51,347 bases of DNA. Origin: Lachnospiraceae bacterium. Lineage in GTDB: Bacteria; Bacillota; Clostridia; Lachnospirales; Lachnospiraceae. A model generated the notes under the pieces. That model was not told the origin of the DNA. It ran no database searches and saw only the letters and a program-made list of their open reading frames with translations. Below are positions 24,977 to 33,485 of the stretch, one piece after another. Position 1 is the first letter of the stretch; each line of letters starts with the position of its first letter. Both the position numbers and the translations under genes were made by a program. The stretch covers positions 13,987-65,333 of the forward strand of contig JAPJQL010000018.1 of assembly GCA_030825115.1 (NCBI GenBank). Reading direction: 5' to 3'.

Positions 24977-26263
24977 ATGAGAAGGATGAGGATTTTAGTG
25001 ACAGCGGGGATACTGGCGCTGCTTTGCAGCCTGCAGGTATGGGCAGGGGGCTGGAAGGATTATGGTGTGGACTATACGTATTACACGGGAACGCCGGGAA
25101 ATACCGGAGCAGTCTGCAATGCAGAGGTGAAAGGGGGCTATCGCGCCAATGAGGCCTATGAGCTGTACATTGACGGAACAATTGCCAGAAACCAGTGGAT
25201 TGGGATAAAGCGTCCGGAGAAGGAGAGTGTTTTATGGACCTATTTCGATGAAACTGGCAAGGATTGTTCCGGTTGGAAGGAAATTGCCGGACAATGGTAT
25301 TATTTTGGCAATGGTATTCTTTTGACGGGGTGGCACCGGATTGATCAGCAGTACTATTATTTTGATCCGGTGAGCGGGATTATGAAAACCTCAGGAACAG
25401 AGAAACGGGACGGCGTCACATATGAATTTGCTTCTGATGGTACTTCGTGCAAAATAGATGGTCTGAAGGATGCCGGTGAGAATGGAACAGAAGGTTGGAA
25501 GACAGACAACGGAAAATACTGTTATATGCGTGATGGTGAGATTGTAAGAAATGAATGGCTGTATGATGGCGACAGGAAATATTATGTAGGTGAGGATGGC
25601 GCGGCATACACCGGCTGGCGTGAGGTAGACGGTTCTTTGTATTATTTTGACCAGCTGGGGCGTGTAGCGGTAAATGGTATGATGTATGAAAATGAGCGGA
25701 AGTATTCATTTGATGCAGAAGGACGTGCGACCGAACTGCCGATGGATTCGGAAGAGAAGATGATCTATTCCAATGCACTGAAGTGGTGCAAACGCACATA
25801 CCTGATTTATACGAAAAGCATGGATTACGCAGAAGTAGAGGCACGCGCAGGTGGCCGGAGCCTGCCCCGGACGGAAGAACTTTTGCAGCGTGATTGGGGG
25901 ATTACCACAAAAGAGCAGTGTGAGGCAATGATTCAGACGCTTATGGAAGCAGGAACCGCCAGCACAGACAGTGCTGAGAAAGCGTGGAATTTTGCCCGAG
26001 CCATGAGTCTTTGCGAAGATATGCAGAGCATGAATTGGGTGACATTAGCTGAGCGTGTGGATATGCAGCTTGAAATTGCGCCGGTGATCCAGGCTTCGTT
26101 CTCTTCATGGGAAGAGTACGATGAGGCATATATGAAGGGCTTTCGTGCATGGGCAGGAAATTCGGAGCTGCGAAAGCACCGTGAAAAGGCATATCAGACC
26201 ATAAAAGGCTCTGATTACGATACAAAAGTCACCTGGGACCAGTCTCTGACAAAGACATGGTAA
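24977..26263 (+). CDS. Secreted protein with wall-binding repeats and a DUF1266 domain
   Basis: A 428-residue protein starting at ATG 24977 (GGGGAGGG upstream). A signal peptide ends near VWAGG (about 25). Aromatic wall/choline-binding-type repeats follow (about 85-260), each with the pattern W....G.WYYF or similar (GWKEIAGQWYYFG, GWHRIDQQYYYFD, GWREVDGSLYYFD). The C-terminal 150 residues contain DUF1266-like features (RDWGITTKEQCEAMIQTLM, AWNFARAMSLCEDM). DUF1266 is better known from cytoplasmic proteins, so its export on a wall-anchoring repeat scaffold is noteworthy. The function of DUF1266 is unknown. A terminator follows at 26273. Confidence 0.8.
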   Translation: MRRMRILVTAGILALLCSLQVWAGGWKDYGVDYTYYTGTPGNTGAVCNAEVKGGYRANEAYELYIDGTIARNQWIGIKRPEKESVLWTYFDETGKDCSGWKEIAGQWYYFGNGILLTGWHRIDQQYYYFDPVSGIMKTSGTEKRDGVTYEFASDGTSCKIDGLKDAGENGTEGWKTDNGKYCYMRDGEIVRNEWLYDGDRKYYVGEDGAAYTGWREVDGSLYYFDQLGRVAVNGMMYENERKYSFDAEGRATELPMDSEEKMIYSNALKWCKRTYLIYTKSMDYAEVEARAGGRSLPRTEELLQRDWGITTKEQCEAMIQTLMEAGTASTDSAEKAWNFARAMSLCEDMQSMNWVTLAERVDMQLEIAPVIQASFSSWEEYDEAYMKGFRAWAGNSELRKHREKAYQTIKGSDYDTKVTWDQSLTKTW

Positions 26264-26272
26264 GATGATTCC

Positions 26273-26309
26273 ATCAGTACCCACTGATATTGGCGGGTAC
26301 TGATTTTTT
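26273..26309 (+). terminator. Intrinsic terminator after the DUF1266 gene
   Basis: ATCAGTACCC (26273-26282) pairs perfectly with GGGTACTGAT (26295-26304) and is followed by five further T residues. Confidence 0.88.
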
Positions 26310-26395
26310 GTTCCAATCAATGAAAAAATGTGCTACAATCTATAAAGATGCGGAAGGACTGTAGTAAAAAATATCCGCAGACGGAGGATTAGAAC

Positions 26396-27010
26396 GTGAT
26401 CAAAAACATCGTATTTGATATGGGAAAAGTGCTGGTAGGGTATGACGCCATGCGCGTATGTGAACATTATATAGAAAATATGCATGACAGAAAACGGGTC
26501 TGTACCGCTATTTTTGTCTCGCCGGAATGGCTGCTCATGGATATGGGGGTGATACCGGAAGAGATGGCATTTGCAAAAATCTGCGAACGGCTTCCTGAGC
26601 GGCTTCATGAGCCGGCGCGGCTGTGCTTTGACCATTGGCAGGAATACTGCATGTACAGCATCGAAGAGATGGGGACGGTGGTGCGGGACTTAAAGGAACA
26701 GGGATACGGCATCTATCTTTGCTCCAATGCGTCGATACGGCTGCTGGACTGCTATCAGGAGGTGATACCGGGTATCGAATATTTTGACGGCATCCTGTTT
26801 TCAGCGGCGGAAAAATGTATCAAGCCGCAGCGCGAGATCTATGAGCGGCTATTTTCAAAGTTTGGCTTAAAACCGGAAGAGTGCTTCTTCGTTGACGATC
26901 TGCAGCTCAATATCGATGGCGCCAAGGCCTGTGGTATGGATGGCTACTGCTTTGCAGACGGGGATATCGGGAGACTGAAGGCCGTCCTTTCGGGGCTGCG
27001 CGGGCGATAG
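26396..27010 (+). CDS. HAD superfamily hydrolase (YihX-like phosphatase)
   Basis: A 204-residue protein starting at GTG 26396 behind GGAGG. HAD motif I reads VFDMGKVL (nucleophile Asp7; the second Asp of the usual DxD is Gly, as often in YihX-type members). Motif II is at CSNAS (about 109-113), motif III Lys in KCIKPQ (about 142-147), and motif IV in FFVDDLQLN (about 163-171). A helical cap domain lies between motifs I and II. It probably dephosphorylates a sugar phosphate or other small metabolite. A possible promoter with TACAAT at 26334-26339 lies upstream. Confidence 0.88.
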   Translation: MIKNIVFDMGKVLVGYDAMRVCEHYIENMHDRKRVCTAIFVSPEWLLMDMGVIPEEMAFAKICERLPERLHEPARLCFDHWQEYCMYSIEEMGTVVRDLKEQGYGIYLCSNASIRLLDCYQEVIPGIEYFDGILFSAAEKCIKPQREIYERLFSKFGLKPEECFFVDDLQLNIDGAKACGMDGYCFADGDIGRLKAVLSGLRGR

Positions 27011-27069
27011 GGTGTCTTGTTGATCCGATATTCTGATTCAAAAGAAAAAATGATTTGGGGCTGAGGGAT

Positions 27070-28437
27070 ATGGGCGAGGGAGAAAGGGGCTTTTTGGGAA
27101 ATAAGCGGGAGCTTGTGGCAGAGGCATTTCAGATGGCGTGGCCGGCGGTGCTGGAGTCCTTTTTTGTGGCGTTTGCAGGGATGGTGGATTCTCTCATGGT
27201 GAGTTCCATCGGGGCGTATGCGGTGGCTGCGGTAGGGCTGACCACGCAGCCGAAGTTTATCGCACTGGCCATGTTCATCGCGATGAATGTGTCCGTATCG
27301 GCCATAGTCGCAAGGCGGAAAGGGCAGCAGGACCGGTACGGCGCAAACCAGACGCTGCTGCTTGCGCTTCTGTTTGTGCTGGTGGCAGGAGTGGTTGTCA
27401 GTGTGGTCGTCGTATCGTTTGCAGATCCGATCATCCGCCTGTGCGGCTCCGGGGAGGATACCCACGAAGGGGCGGTTCTGTACTTTAAGATCATTGTGAG
27501 CGGGATGATGTTTAACATCATTTCCCTCGCCATCAATGCGGCGCAGCGCGGGGCGGGCAGGACAAAGATTGCGATGAAGACCAATGTGACGGCCAATGTC
27601 ATCAATATGATAGGCAATTACCTGCTGATCGGAGGAAAGCTGGGCTTTCCCGCGATGGGAATCCGGGGAGCGGCTCTGGCGACGGTGTTCGGAACTGTGG
27701 TCGCGTGTGGGATGAGTATTGCTTCCATTCTGCCCAAAGACAGTTTTGTCAGCATTCCTTATATGATACAGAGAAAAGTAAAACCGGCATTTGATACATT
27801 CCAGACGATGCTTCGGATTGGCAGCAATATCTTTGTGGAGCAGATCCTGATGCGGATCGGTTTTATGTCCGTGGCGGTGATGGCGGCCAAACTGGGGACG
27901 GATGCGTTTGCAGCCCATCAGGTGGGGATGAATGTGATGAGCCTGTCCTTTTCCTTTGGCGACGGGATGCAGGTAGCAGCGGTGGCGCTGATCGGGCGCA
28001 GCCTGGGAGAGCAGGACCAGGAGCTGGCGAAGACATATGGGAAGATATGCCAGCGGATGGGAAATATGATATCTGTGGTGCTGGCGGTTTTGTACCTGAC
28101 AGGAGGGCGGTATCTGTTCCGGCTGTATTTCCAGGAAGAGCATATCGTTGCGATGGGTGTGATGATCATGCGGATCGTCGTGCTTATTGTGATTCTGCAG
28201 ATTGCCCAGGTCATCTATATGGGATGCCTTCGCGGGGCAGGCGATGTGTTTTTTACCACGGCTGCCTCCACGTTCAGCGTGACGATCATAAGACCGGCGG
28301 CATCGTATGTTCTGTGTTATTCCCTGGGGCTGGGGCTGATGGGAATCTGGCTTGGGGTTCTGGCTGACCAGTTCAGCCGGTTTGTGCTGACCAACTGGCG
28401 TTTTCGGTCGGGAGTGTGGACGAAGGTAAAATTATAA
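27070..28437 (+). CDS. MATE family efflux transporter
   Basis: A 455-residue membrane protein with about twelve helices in two similar halves. The ATG at 27070 is preferred; a TTG at 27055 is also in frame. The N-terminal helix-1 pattern (MAWPAVLESFFVAFAGMVDSLMVS) and the repeat of it near residue 255 are typical of MATE proteins, which export cationic drugs or metabolites using Na+ or H+. It lies between HAD and aminopeptidase genes on the same strand with no linked regulator. Confidence 0.93.
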   Translation: MGEGERGFLGNKRELVAEAFQMAWPAVLESFFVAFAGMVDSLMVSSIGAYAVAAVGLTTQPKFIALAMFIAMNVSVSAIVARRKGQQDRYGANQTLLLALLFVLVAGVVVSVVVVSFADPIIRLCGSGEDTHEGAVLYFKIIVSGMMFNIISLAINAAQRGAGRTKIAMKTNVTANVINMIGNYLLIGGKLGFPAMGIRGAALATVFGTVVACGMSIASILPKDSFVSIPYMIQRKVKPAFDTFQTMLRIGSNIFVEQILMRIGFMSVAVMAAKLGTDAFAAHQVGMNVMSLSFSFGDGMQVAAVALIGRSLGEQDQELAKTYGKICQRMGNMISVVLAVLYLTGGRYLFRLYFQEEHIVAMGVMIMRIVVLIVILQIAQVIYMGCLRGAGDVFFTTAASTFSVTIIRPAASYVLCYSLGLGLMGIWLGVLADQFSRFVLTNWRFRSGVWTKVKL

Positions 28438-28465
28438 CCGTAATTGACAGAAAGGATATATAATA

Positions 28466-29797
28466 ATGGAAAAGACAACGATGGAAAAAATCAACGGGGA
28501 GCTTCTTGATTTTCTGGAAAAAAGCCCAAGCGCATATCACGCAGTCGCTAATATGGCGGAAATGCTTGAGGCGGCCGGGTTCATCCGGTTGAACGAGGGG
28601 GAGAGCTGGCCGCTTTTGCCGGGGCAGGATTATTATGTGACCCGCAACGGGTCGGCGCTGATCGCATTTCGGATTCCGAAGAAGGATTATGTGGGATTTC
28701 AGATCATGGCAAGCCACAGCGATTCTCCGGTGTTTAAAGTAAAGTCCAACGCCGAGATAGAAGTGGACAAAAAGTATATGAAGCTGAATGTGGAAAAATA
28801 TGGCGGCATGATCTGCGCCCCGTGGCTGGACCGCCCGCTGTCTGTGGCGGGGCGGCTTGTGGTGCAGACGGATGACGGTGTGCAGACAAAGCTGGTAGCG
28901 GTGGACCGCGACCTTCTGATCATCCCCAACCTTGCCATCCACATGAACCGGAATGTAAATGACGGCTATGAATTCAATGCCCAAAAGGACATGTTGCCGC
29001 TGATTGGAGGCGTGGACGCAAAAGGCGGGCTGATGAAGCTGGTTGCCGGGGAAGCCGGGGTGAAGGAGGAGGACATCCTGGATATGGATCTGTTCTTGTG
29101 CCAGCGGATGAAAGGAACCGTACTCGGGTTGAACGGGGAGTTTATCGCAAGCCCGAGGCTGGATGACCTGCAGTGCGCGTTTGCCTCTCTGACAGGATTT
29201 TTGGCGGCAAGCCCTAAAGAAAGTGTGGCGGTGCACTGCGTCATGGACAATGAGGAGGTGGGGAGCGGGACCAAGCAGGGGGCGGCATCCACATTTTTAA
29301 AGGATGTGCTTCACCGGATCAATACAGGGATGGGGCGAAGCGAGGAGGACTATCTGATGTCTCTGGCATCCAGTTTTATGGTTTCTGCGGACAACGCCCA
29401 CAGTGTGCATCCAAACCAGGCAGATAAGGCAGACCCGACGAACCGCCCGTATATGAACGAGGGGATCGTGATCAAGTACAGCGCAAACCAGAAATACACT
29501 ACGGACGCGGTGTCCGGCGCATTGTTCAAGTCTCTCTGTAAAAAGGCAGGCGTTCCCTGGCAGACCTTCCATAACCGTTCGGACATGCTGGGCGGCTCAA
29601 CCCTGGGAAACATCTCCAATACACAGGTTGCGCTGAATACCGTGGATATCGGCCTTCCGCAGCTTGCGATGCACTCGCCGTATGAGACGGCGGGAAGCAA
29701 GGACACGGCATATCTGGTGGAAGCGGCCAGGGTGCTGTTCTCTTCTTCCGTGTGCGGCAGCGGGGACGGAACTTACCGGATTGTTTTCGGAAAATAG
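28466..29797 (+). CDS. M18 family zinc aminopeptidase
   Basis: A 443-residue cytoplasmic metallopeptidase of the usual M18 length. Metal and catalytic signatures are visible: ASHSDSP (about 89-95), the DNEEVGS glutamates (about 255-261) and SADNAHSVHPN near 306-316. M18 enzymes remove acidic or neutral N-terminal residues from peptides and recycle amino acids. AGAAAGGA precedes the ATG, 29 bp after the MATE gene, so co-transcription is possible. Confidence 0.93.
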   Translation: MEKTTMEKINGELLDFLEKSPSAYHAVANMAEMLEAAGFIRLNEGESWPLLPGQDYYVTRNGSALIAFRIPKKDYVGFQIMASHSDSPVFKVKSNAEIEVDKKYMKLNVEKYGGMICAPWLDRPLSVAGRLVVQTDDGVQTKLVAVDRDLLIIPNLAIHMNRNVNDGYEFNAQKDMLPLIGGVDAKGGLMKLVAGEAGVKEEDILDMDLFLCQRMKGTVLGLNGEFIASPRLDDLQCAFASLTGFLAASPKESVAVHCVMDNEEVGSGTKQGAASTFLKDVLHRINTGMGRSEEDYLMSLASSFMVSADNAHSVHPNQADKADPTNRPYMNEGIVIKYSANQKYTTDAVSGALFKSLCKKAGVPWQTFHNRSDMLGGSTLGNISNTQVALNTVDIGLPQLAMHSPYETAGSKDTAYLVEAARVLFSSSVCGSGDGTYRIVFGK

Positions 29798-29871
29798 CTT
29801 TCTTTTTGGGATGCATTGGTATATAATATACGTTGCGTAAAATGATAATAAAATCAAGGGAGATTTGAGAT

Positions 29872-31323
29872 ATGAGCAAGGTAAGGACGAGATATGCACC
29901 GAGCCCGACCGGCAGGATGCATGTGGGAAACTTGAGGACGGCGCTGTACGCCTATCTGATTGCAAAGCACGATGGGGGGGATTTTCTGCTTCGGATCGAG
30001 GATACAGACCAGGAGCGCTATGTGGAAGGCGCTACGGAGATCATCTACAGGACTCTTGAGAAGACCGGGCTGATCCATGATGAAGGACCGGACAAGGACG
30101 GCGGAGTAGGCCCTTATGTGCAGAGCGAGCGCCAGGCAGCCGGAATCTATCTGGAGTATGCAAAGAAGCTGGTGGAAAAGGGCGAGGCATATTACTGCTT
30201 CTGTACCCAGGAACGACTTGATTCGCTCAAGACCGTGGTGGAAGGCCAGGAAATCATGACATATGACAAGCACTGCCTGCATCTGTCAAAAGAGGAGATT
30301 GAGGCAAATCTGGCGGCGGGGATTCCTTATGTCATCCGCCAGAACAACCCGACGGAAGGAACGACCACGTTCCATGACGAGATTTACGGGGATATCACAG
30401 TGGATAATTCCGAGCTGGATGATATGGTTCTGATCAAATCCGACGGATATCCAACCTACAACTTTGCCAATGTGGTGGACGACCATCTGATGGGCATCAC
30501 CCATGTGGTGCGCGGCAACGAGTATCTGTCCTCCTCCCCCAAGTACAACCGCCTGTATGACGCATTTGGGTGGGAGGTTCCGGTATACGTTCACTGCCCT
30601 CTGATCACCAATGAGGAGCACAAGAAGCTGAGCAAGAGAAGCGGCCATGCATCTTATGAAGACCTGATCGAGCAGGGCTTTATCTCTGAGGCGGTTGTCA
30701 ACTATGTGGCGCTGCTTGGCTGGTCCCCCGAGGACAATCAGGAGATTTTTTCCCTGGAAGAGCTGGTGGAAAAGTTCAATTACCGCAATATGAGCAAGTC
30801 CCCGGCAGTATTTGATGTGACGAAGCTCAAATGGATGAACGGCGAGTACATGAAGGCGATGGATTTCGATGCTTTCTACGAGATGGCAGAGCCATATCTC
30901 CGTGCGGTGATCAAGAAAGACCTGGATCTGAAAAAGATTGCAGGGATGGTGAAGACGCGGATCGAGGTGTTCCCGGATATCGCGGACCATATTGATTTCT
31001 TTGAGGAGATGCCGGAGTATGACGCGGCTATGTATACCCATAAGAAGATGAAGACCAATGGGGAGACTTCCCTGGAAGTTTTGACCGAGGTGCTTCCCCT
31101 TTTGGAGGCTCAGGAGGATTACAGCAATGATGCGCTGTATGCCGTTCTGGCGAAATATGTGGAGGAGAAGGGGTGCAAGACCGGTTATGTGATGTGGCCG
31201 ATCCGTACCGCGGTTTCCGGAAAGCAGATGACACCGGCGGGAGCTACAGAGATCATGGAGGTGCTTGGGAAAGAAGAGTCCCTTGCGCGGATCCGTGCAG
31301 GCATTGCATTGCTGACAAAATAG
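29872..31323 (+). CDS. gltX: Glutamate--tRNA ligase
   Basis: A 483-residue class I tRNA synthetase. The HIGH-type motif is within YAPSPTGRMHVGNLRTALY (about 8-26), and the KMSKS equivalent is KKLSKRSG (about 250-257). It charges tRNA-Glu, and in many Firmicutes also tRNA-Gln for later amidation. AAGGGAG precedes the ATG, and a strong terminator follows. As a textbook HipA target, its product might be relevant to the HipA-like kinase at 8068; that is speculation. Confidence 0.97.
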   Translation: MSKVRTRYAPSPTGRMHVGNLRTALYAYLIAKHDGGDFLLRIEDTDQERYVEGATEIIYRTLEKTGLIHDEGPDKDGGVGPYVQSERQAAGIYLEYAKKLVEKGEAYYCFCTQERLDSLKTVVEGQEIMTYDKHCLHLSKEEIEANLAAGIPYVIRQNNPTEGTTTFHDEIYGDITVDNSELDDMVLIKSDGYPTYNFANVVDDHLMGITHVVRGNEYLSSSPKYNRLYDAFGWEVPVYVHCPLITNEEHKKLSKRSGHASYEDLIEQGFISEAVVNYVALLGWSPEDNQEIFSLEELVEKFNYRNMSKSPAVFDVTKLKWMNGEYMKAMDFDAFYEMAEPYLRAVIKKDLDLKKIAGMVKTRIEVFPDIADHIDFFEEMPEYDAAMYTHKKMKTNGETSLEVLTEVLPLLEAQEDYSNDALYAVLAKYVEEKGCKTGYVMWPIRTAVSGKQMTPAGATEIMEVLGKEESLARIRAGIALLTK

Positions 31324-31337
31324 AGCGGCACAAAAAA

Positions 31338-31379
31338 AATAACCATTCGGCGCTGTAAGCGTCCGGGTGGTTATTTTTT
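31338..31379 (+). terminator. Intrinsic terminator of gltX
   Basis: AATAACCATTCGG (31338-31350) pairs with CCGGGTGGTTATT (31363-31375) using G-T pairs. An inner CGCT-GTA-AGCG hairpin and a T tract complete it. Confidence 0.85.
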
Positions 31380-31398
31380 ATGCCTGAAGCCAAGCGGC

Positions 31399-31463
31399 TT
31401 GACAATGCCGGTGTGCAGGCTTATAATTGTTGATAAATACAACAGTTGAAAAATACAACAATT
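31399..31463 (+). promoter_or_regulatory. Promoter and MarR operator of the MarR-MATE operon
   Basis: A perfect promoter is present, TTGACA (31399-31404), 17 bp, TATAAT (31422-31427). Overlapping and downstream are AATTGTTG (31425-31432), CAACAGTTG (31440-31448) and CAACAATT (31456-31463). These form a symmetric array of CAACA/TGTTG half-sites, as expected for autorepression by the MarR protein. Confidence 0.78.
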
Positions 31464-31472
31464 GGAGGAAAT

Positions 31473-31910
31473 ATGAATCAGTATGTGGGAATTTACCGCA
31501 GGGCCGAGCTTTTTTTTATCAGGACCAAACTGGAGCAGTATGGCCTGGCGCCGCTGGAGGGAAAGGTTCTGCTCCGGCTGCAAAATGGCGGCTGCGGGCA
31601 GGATGAGCTGGGAGTCTTTTTTGAGGTAGATAAAGGGAGGATGGCGAAGATTTTATCCACGCTGGAGGAACGTGGGTTTATCTGCCGGGGAGTGAATGAA
31701 AAAAACAGGAGGCAGAAGCTGGTGTCTCTGACCGACGCAGGAGAGCAGATGGTCGAAAACATCAAAATGGTTTTTGAGGAGTGGGATACGGCCTGCTTTC
31801 GCGGTTTTTCCGAGGAGGAACGGCAGGCATATCTGGATTTTATCAGGCGCATTGCGGAGAACGTGACCGAGTGCCGCCATACACAGGGAGGAAATAATCA
31901 TGGTGAATAA
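31473..31910 (+). CDS. MarR family transcriptional regulator
   Basis: A 145-residue regulator from the ATG at 31473 behind TTGGAGG; the upstream in-frame TTG at 31446 lies in the operator. The winged helix spans about residues 25-95 (GLAPLEGKVLLRL, VDKGRMAKILSTLEERGFI, and the wing NEKNRRQKLVSLT). It overlaps the MATE gene by 11 bp. This is the MepR-MepA type arrangement in which the MarR protein represses its own operon until a drug-like ligand binds. Confidence 0.93.
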   Translation: MNQYVGIYRRAELFFIRTKLEQYGLAPLEGKVLLRLQNGGCGQDELGVFFEVDKGRMAKILSTLEERGFICRGVNEKNRRQKLVSLTDAGEQMVENIKMVFEEWDTACFRGFSEEERQAYLDFIRRIAENVTECRHTQGGNNHGE

Positions 31911-33255
31911 TCTTACAGAGGGAAAGCCTTTAAAGCTTCTCTTTTTCTTTGCGCTTCCGATGGTAATCGGGAATCTGTTCCAGCAGCTTTACAACATGGT
32001 TGACTCGATGGTGGTGGGGCAGTTCGTAGGAGAGGACGCGCTGGCGGCGGTCGGTTCTTCCTTTCCGGTCGTGTTTTTGGCCGTGGCGGTGGCCGCAGGC
32101 CTGTCGATGGGATGTACCGTTGTGATTTCCCAGCTCTTTGGGGCGGGGCAGATCCGGGAGATGAAGGTGACGGTATCGACAGCGCTGATCTCTCTTGGCG
32201 GAATTGGTCTGGTGATCATGGGCATCGGGGAATTGGCGGCAGAACCGCTCTTAAAGCTTCTGGGAACAGACCCGGATATCATGATGGACTCCCTGTCTTA
32301 CCTGAGGATTTATTTTGGGGGAGCAGTATTTTTGTTTCTGTATAACTCCTTGAACGGTATCTACAATGCACTGGGGGACAGCAAGACGCCCCTGATGTTT
32401 TTGATGATTTCTGCTCTTACCAATATCGTGCTGGATCTGCTGTTTGTCATCCAATTTCAGATGGGGGTTGCCGGTGTTGCATGGGCGACGCTGATTGCAC
32501 AGGGTGTCTGTGCGTTTATCTCGTTCTTCGTCCTGGTTGGCCGTTTGCGGAAAATGGAAAACGAGCCGGAGAGCAGGCATACGAAGTTTGCATTTTTTGA
32601 AACTACCGCGGCACGGCGGATTGCCAAAGTCGGGATTCCGTCCATGCTGCAGCAGTCGGTGGTATCCCTGAGCATGATGATGATGCAGGGACTGGTAAAT
32701 TCTTACGGAAAGGTTTTTGTGGCCGGTTATACGGCCGCGACCAAGATCGATACCCTGGCGATGCTTCCAAATATGAACTTTTCCAACGCCATGTCCAGCT
32801 ACACGGCCCAGAATATCGGGGCGGAAAAACCTGAGCGGGTGAAACAGGGATACAGGGCAAGTATACTGATGGTTTTGATATTCTCGATTGTGATCACTGC
32901 GGTCATCTATCTGTTTGGTCCGAACCTGCTTGGCCTGTTTCTGAAGCAGGGCACAGAGGGGAGCGCCATGAGCTATGGGCTCAGATATATGCAGACGGTC
33001 TCCGTCTTCTATGTGCTGATGGGATTCATGTTTGTAGGAAACGGGCTGCTTCGCGGCGCAGGAGATATGGGAGCCTTCATGCTGAGTTCCATGTCAAACC
33101 TGGTGGTACGCGTTGCCACCGCCTACCTGCTGGCCCATTTCATCGGCTCCAGCGCGATTTGGTGGTCAATCCCTACCGGCTGGGCCGTGGGAGCGGTATT
33201 CTCCTTTGTGCGGATCAGAAGTGGGAAGTGGAAGCTAAAGAAGCTGGTGGGGTAG
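31900..33255 (+). CDS. MATE family multidrug efflux transporter (MepA-like)
   Basis: A 451-residue twelve-helix transporter. Its start overlaps the MarR gene's end, with GGGAGG upstream. The N-terminal motif PMVIGNLFQQLYNMVDSMVVG and the second-half counterpart near residue 250 match DinF/MepA-type MATE proteins. It should export drugs or cationic metabolites under the control of the co-transcribed MarR repressor. It is only distantly similar to the MATE protein at 27070. Confidence 0.94.
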   Translation: MVNNLTEGKPLKLLFFFALPMVIGNLFQQLYNMVDSMVVGQFVGEDALAAVGSSFPVVFLAVAVAAGLSMGCTVVISQLFGAGQIREMKVTVSTALISLGGIGLVIMGIGELAAEPLLKLLGTDPDIMMDSLSYLRIYFGGAVFLFLYNSLNGIYNALGDSKTPLMFLMISALTNIVLDLLFVIQFQMGVAGVAWATLIAQGVCAFISFFVLVGRLRKMENEPESRHTKFAFFETTAARRIAKVGIPSMLQQSVVSLSMMMMQGLVNSYGKVFVAGYTAATKIDTLAMLPNMNFSNAMSSYTAQNIGAEKPERVKQGYRASILMVLIFSIVITAVIYLFGPNLLGLFLKQGTEGSAMSYGLRYMQTVSVFYVLMGFMFVGNGLLRGAGDMGAFMLSSMSNLVVRVATAYLLAHFIGSSAIWWSIPTGWAVGAVFSFVRIRSGKWKLKKLVG

Positions 33256-33340
33256 GCAGATAGGTCCGTCCGTCAGATGCCAGGTACACAGCTCTTTTCA
33301 ATCAGTGAAATCTTCATTTTACAACTGGAGCCAATACACA

Positions 33341-33459
33341 GCGAAGGAAAGGCGGGGAGGGGGAGCGCTGGATGGAGAGGAGACCTTAGCTCGGAAGCTG
33401 CCACTTCCGAGGTACAGTCCCTCTCCATCCAGCGCTCCCCCTCCCCGCCTTTTCTTCGC
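33341..33459. repeat. 119-bp near-perfect hairpin with 40-bp arms
   Basis: The left arm 33341-33380 pairs with 33420-33459 over 40 positions: 39 Watson-Crick pairs plus one (33347/33453) that is G-U on the plus-strand RNA. Inside are a 3-bp GAC/GTC stem, a 5x5 internal loop and an 8-bp CTCGGAAG/CTTCCGAG stem closing a 6-nt loop. The left arm is strongly purine-rich, with G4 and G5 runs. It lies between the convergent MATE and EamA genes. No T tract follows on either side, so it is not an ordinary terminator. A miniature transposable element or a structured RNA are the main options. Confidence 0.9.
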
Positions 33460-33485
33460 GTAACTTTCTCCAATCCTTCTCTAAA

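Noticed and set aside
26944..28143. 399-residue open frame antisense to the MATE gene
   Set aside because: It is a shadow of the MATE transporter, with His/Arg-rich composition and no plausible start signal.
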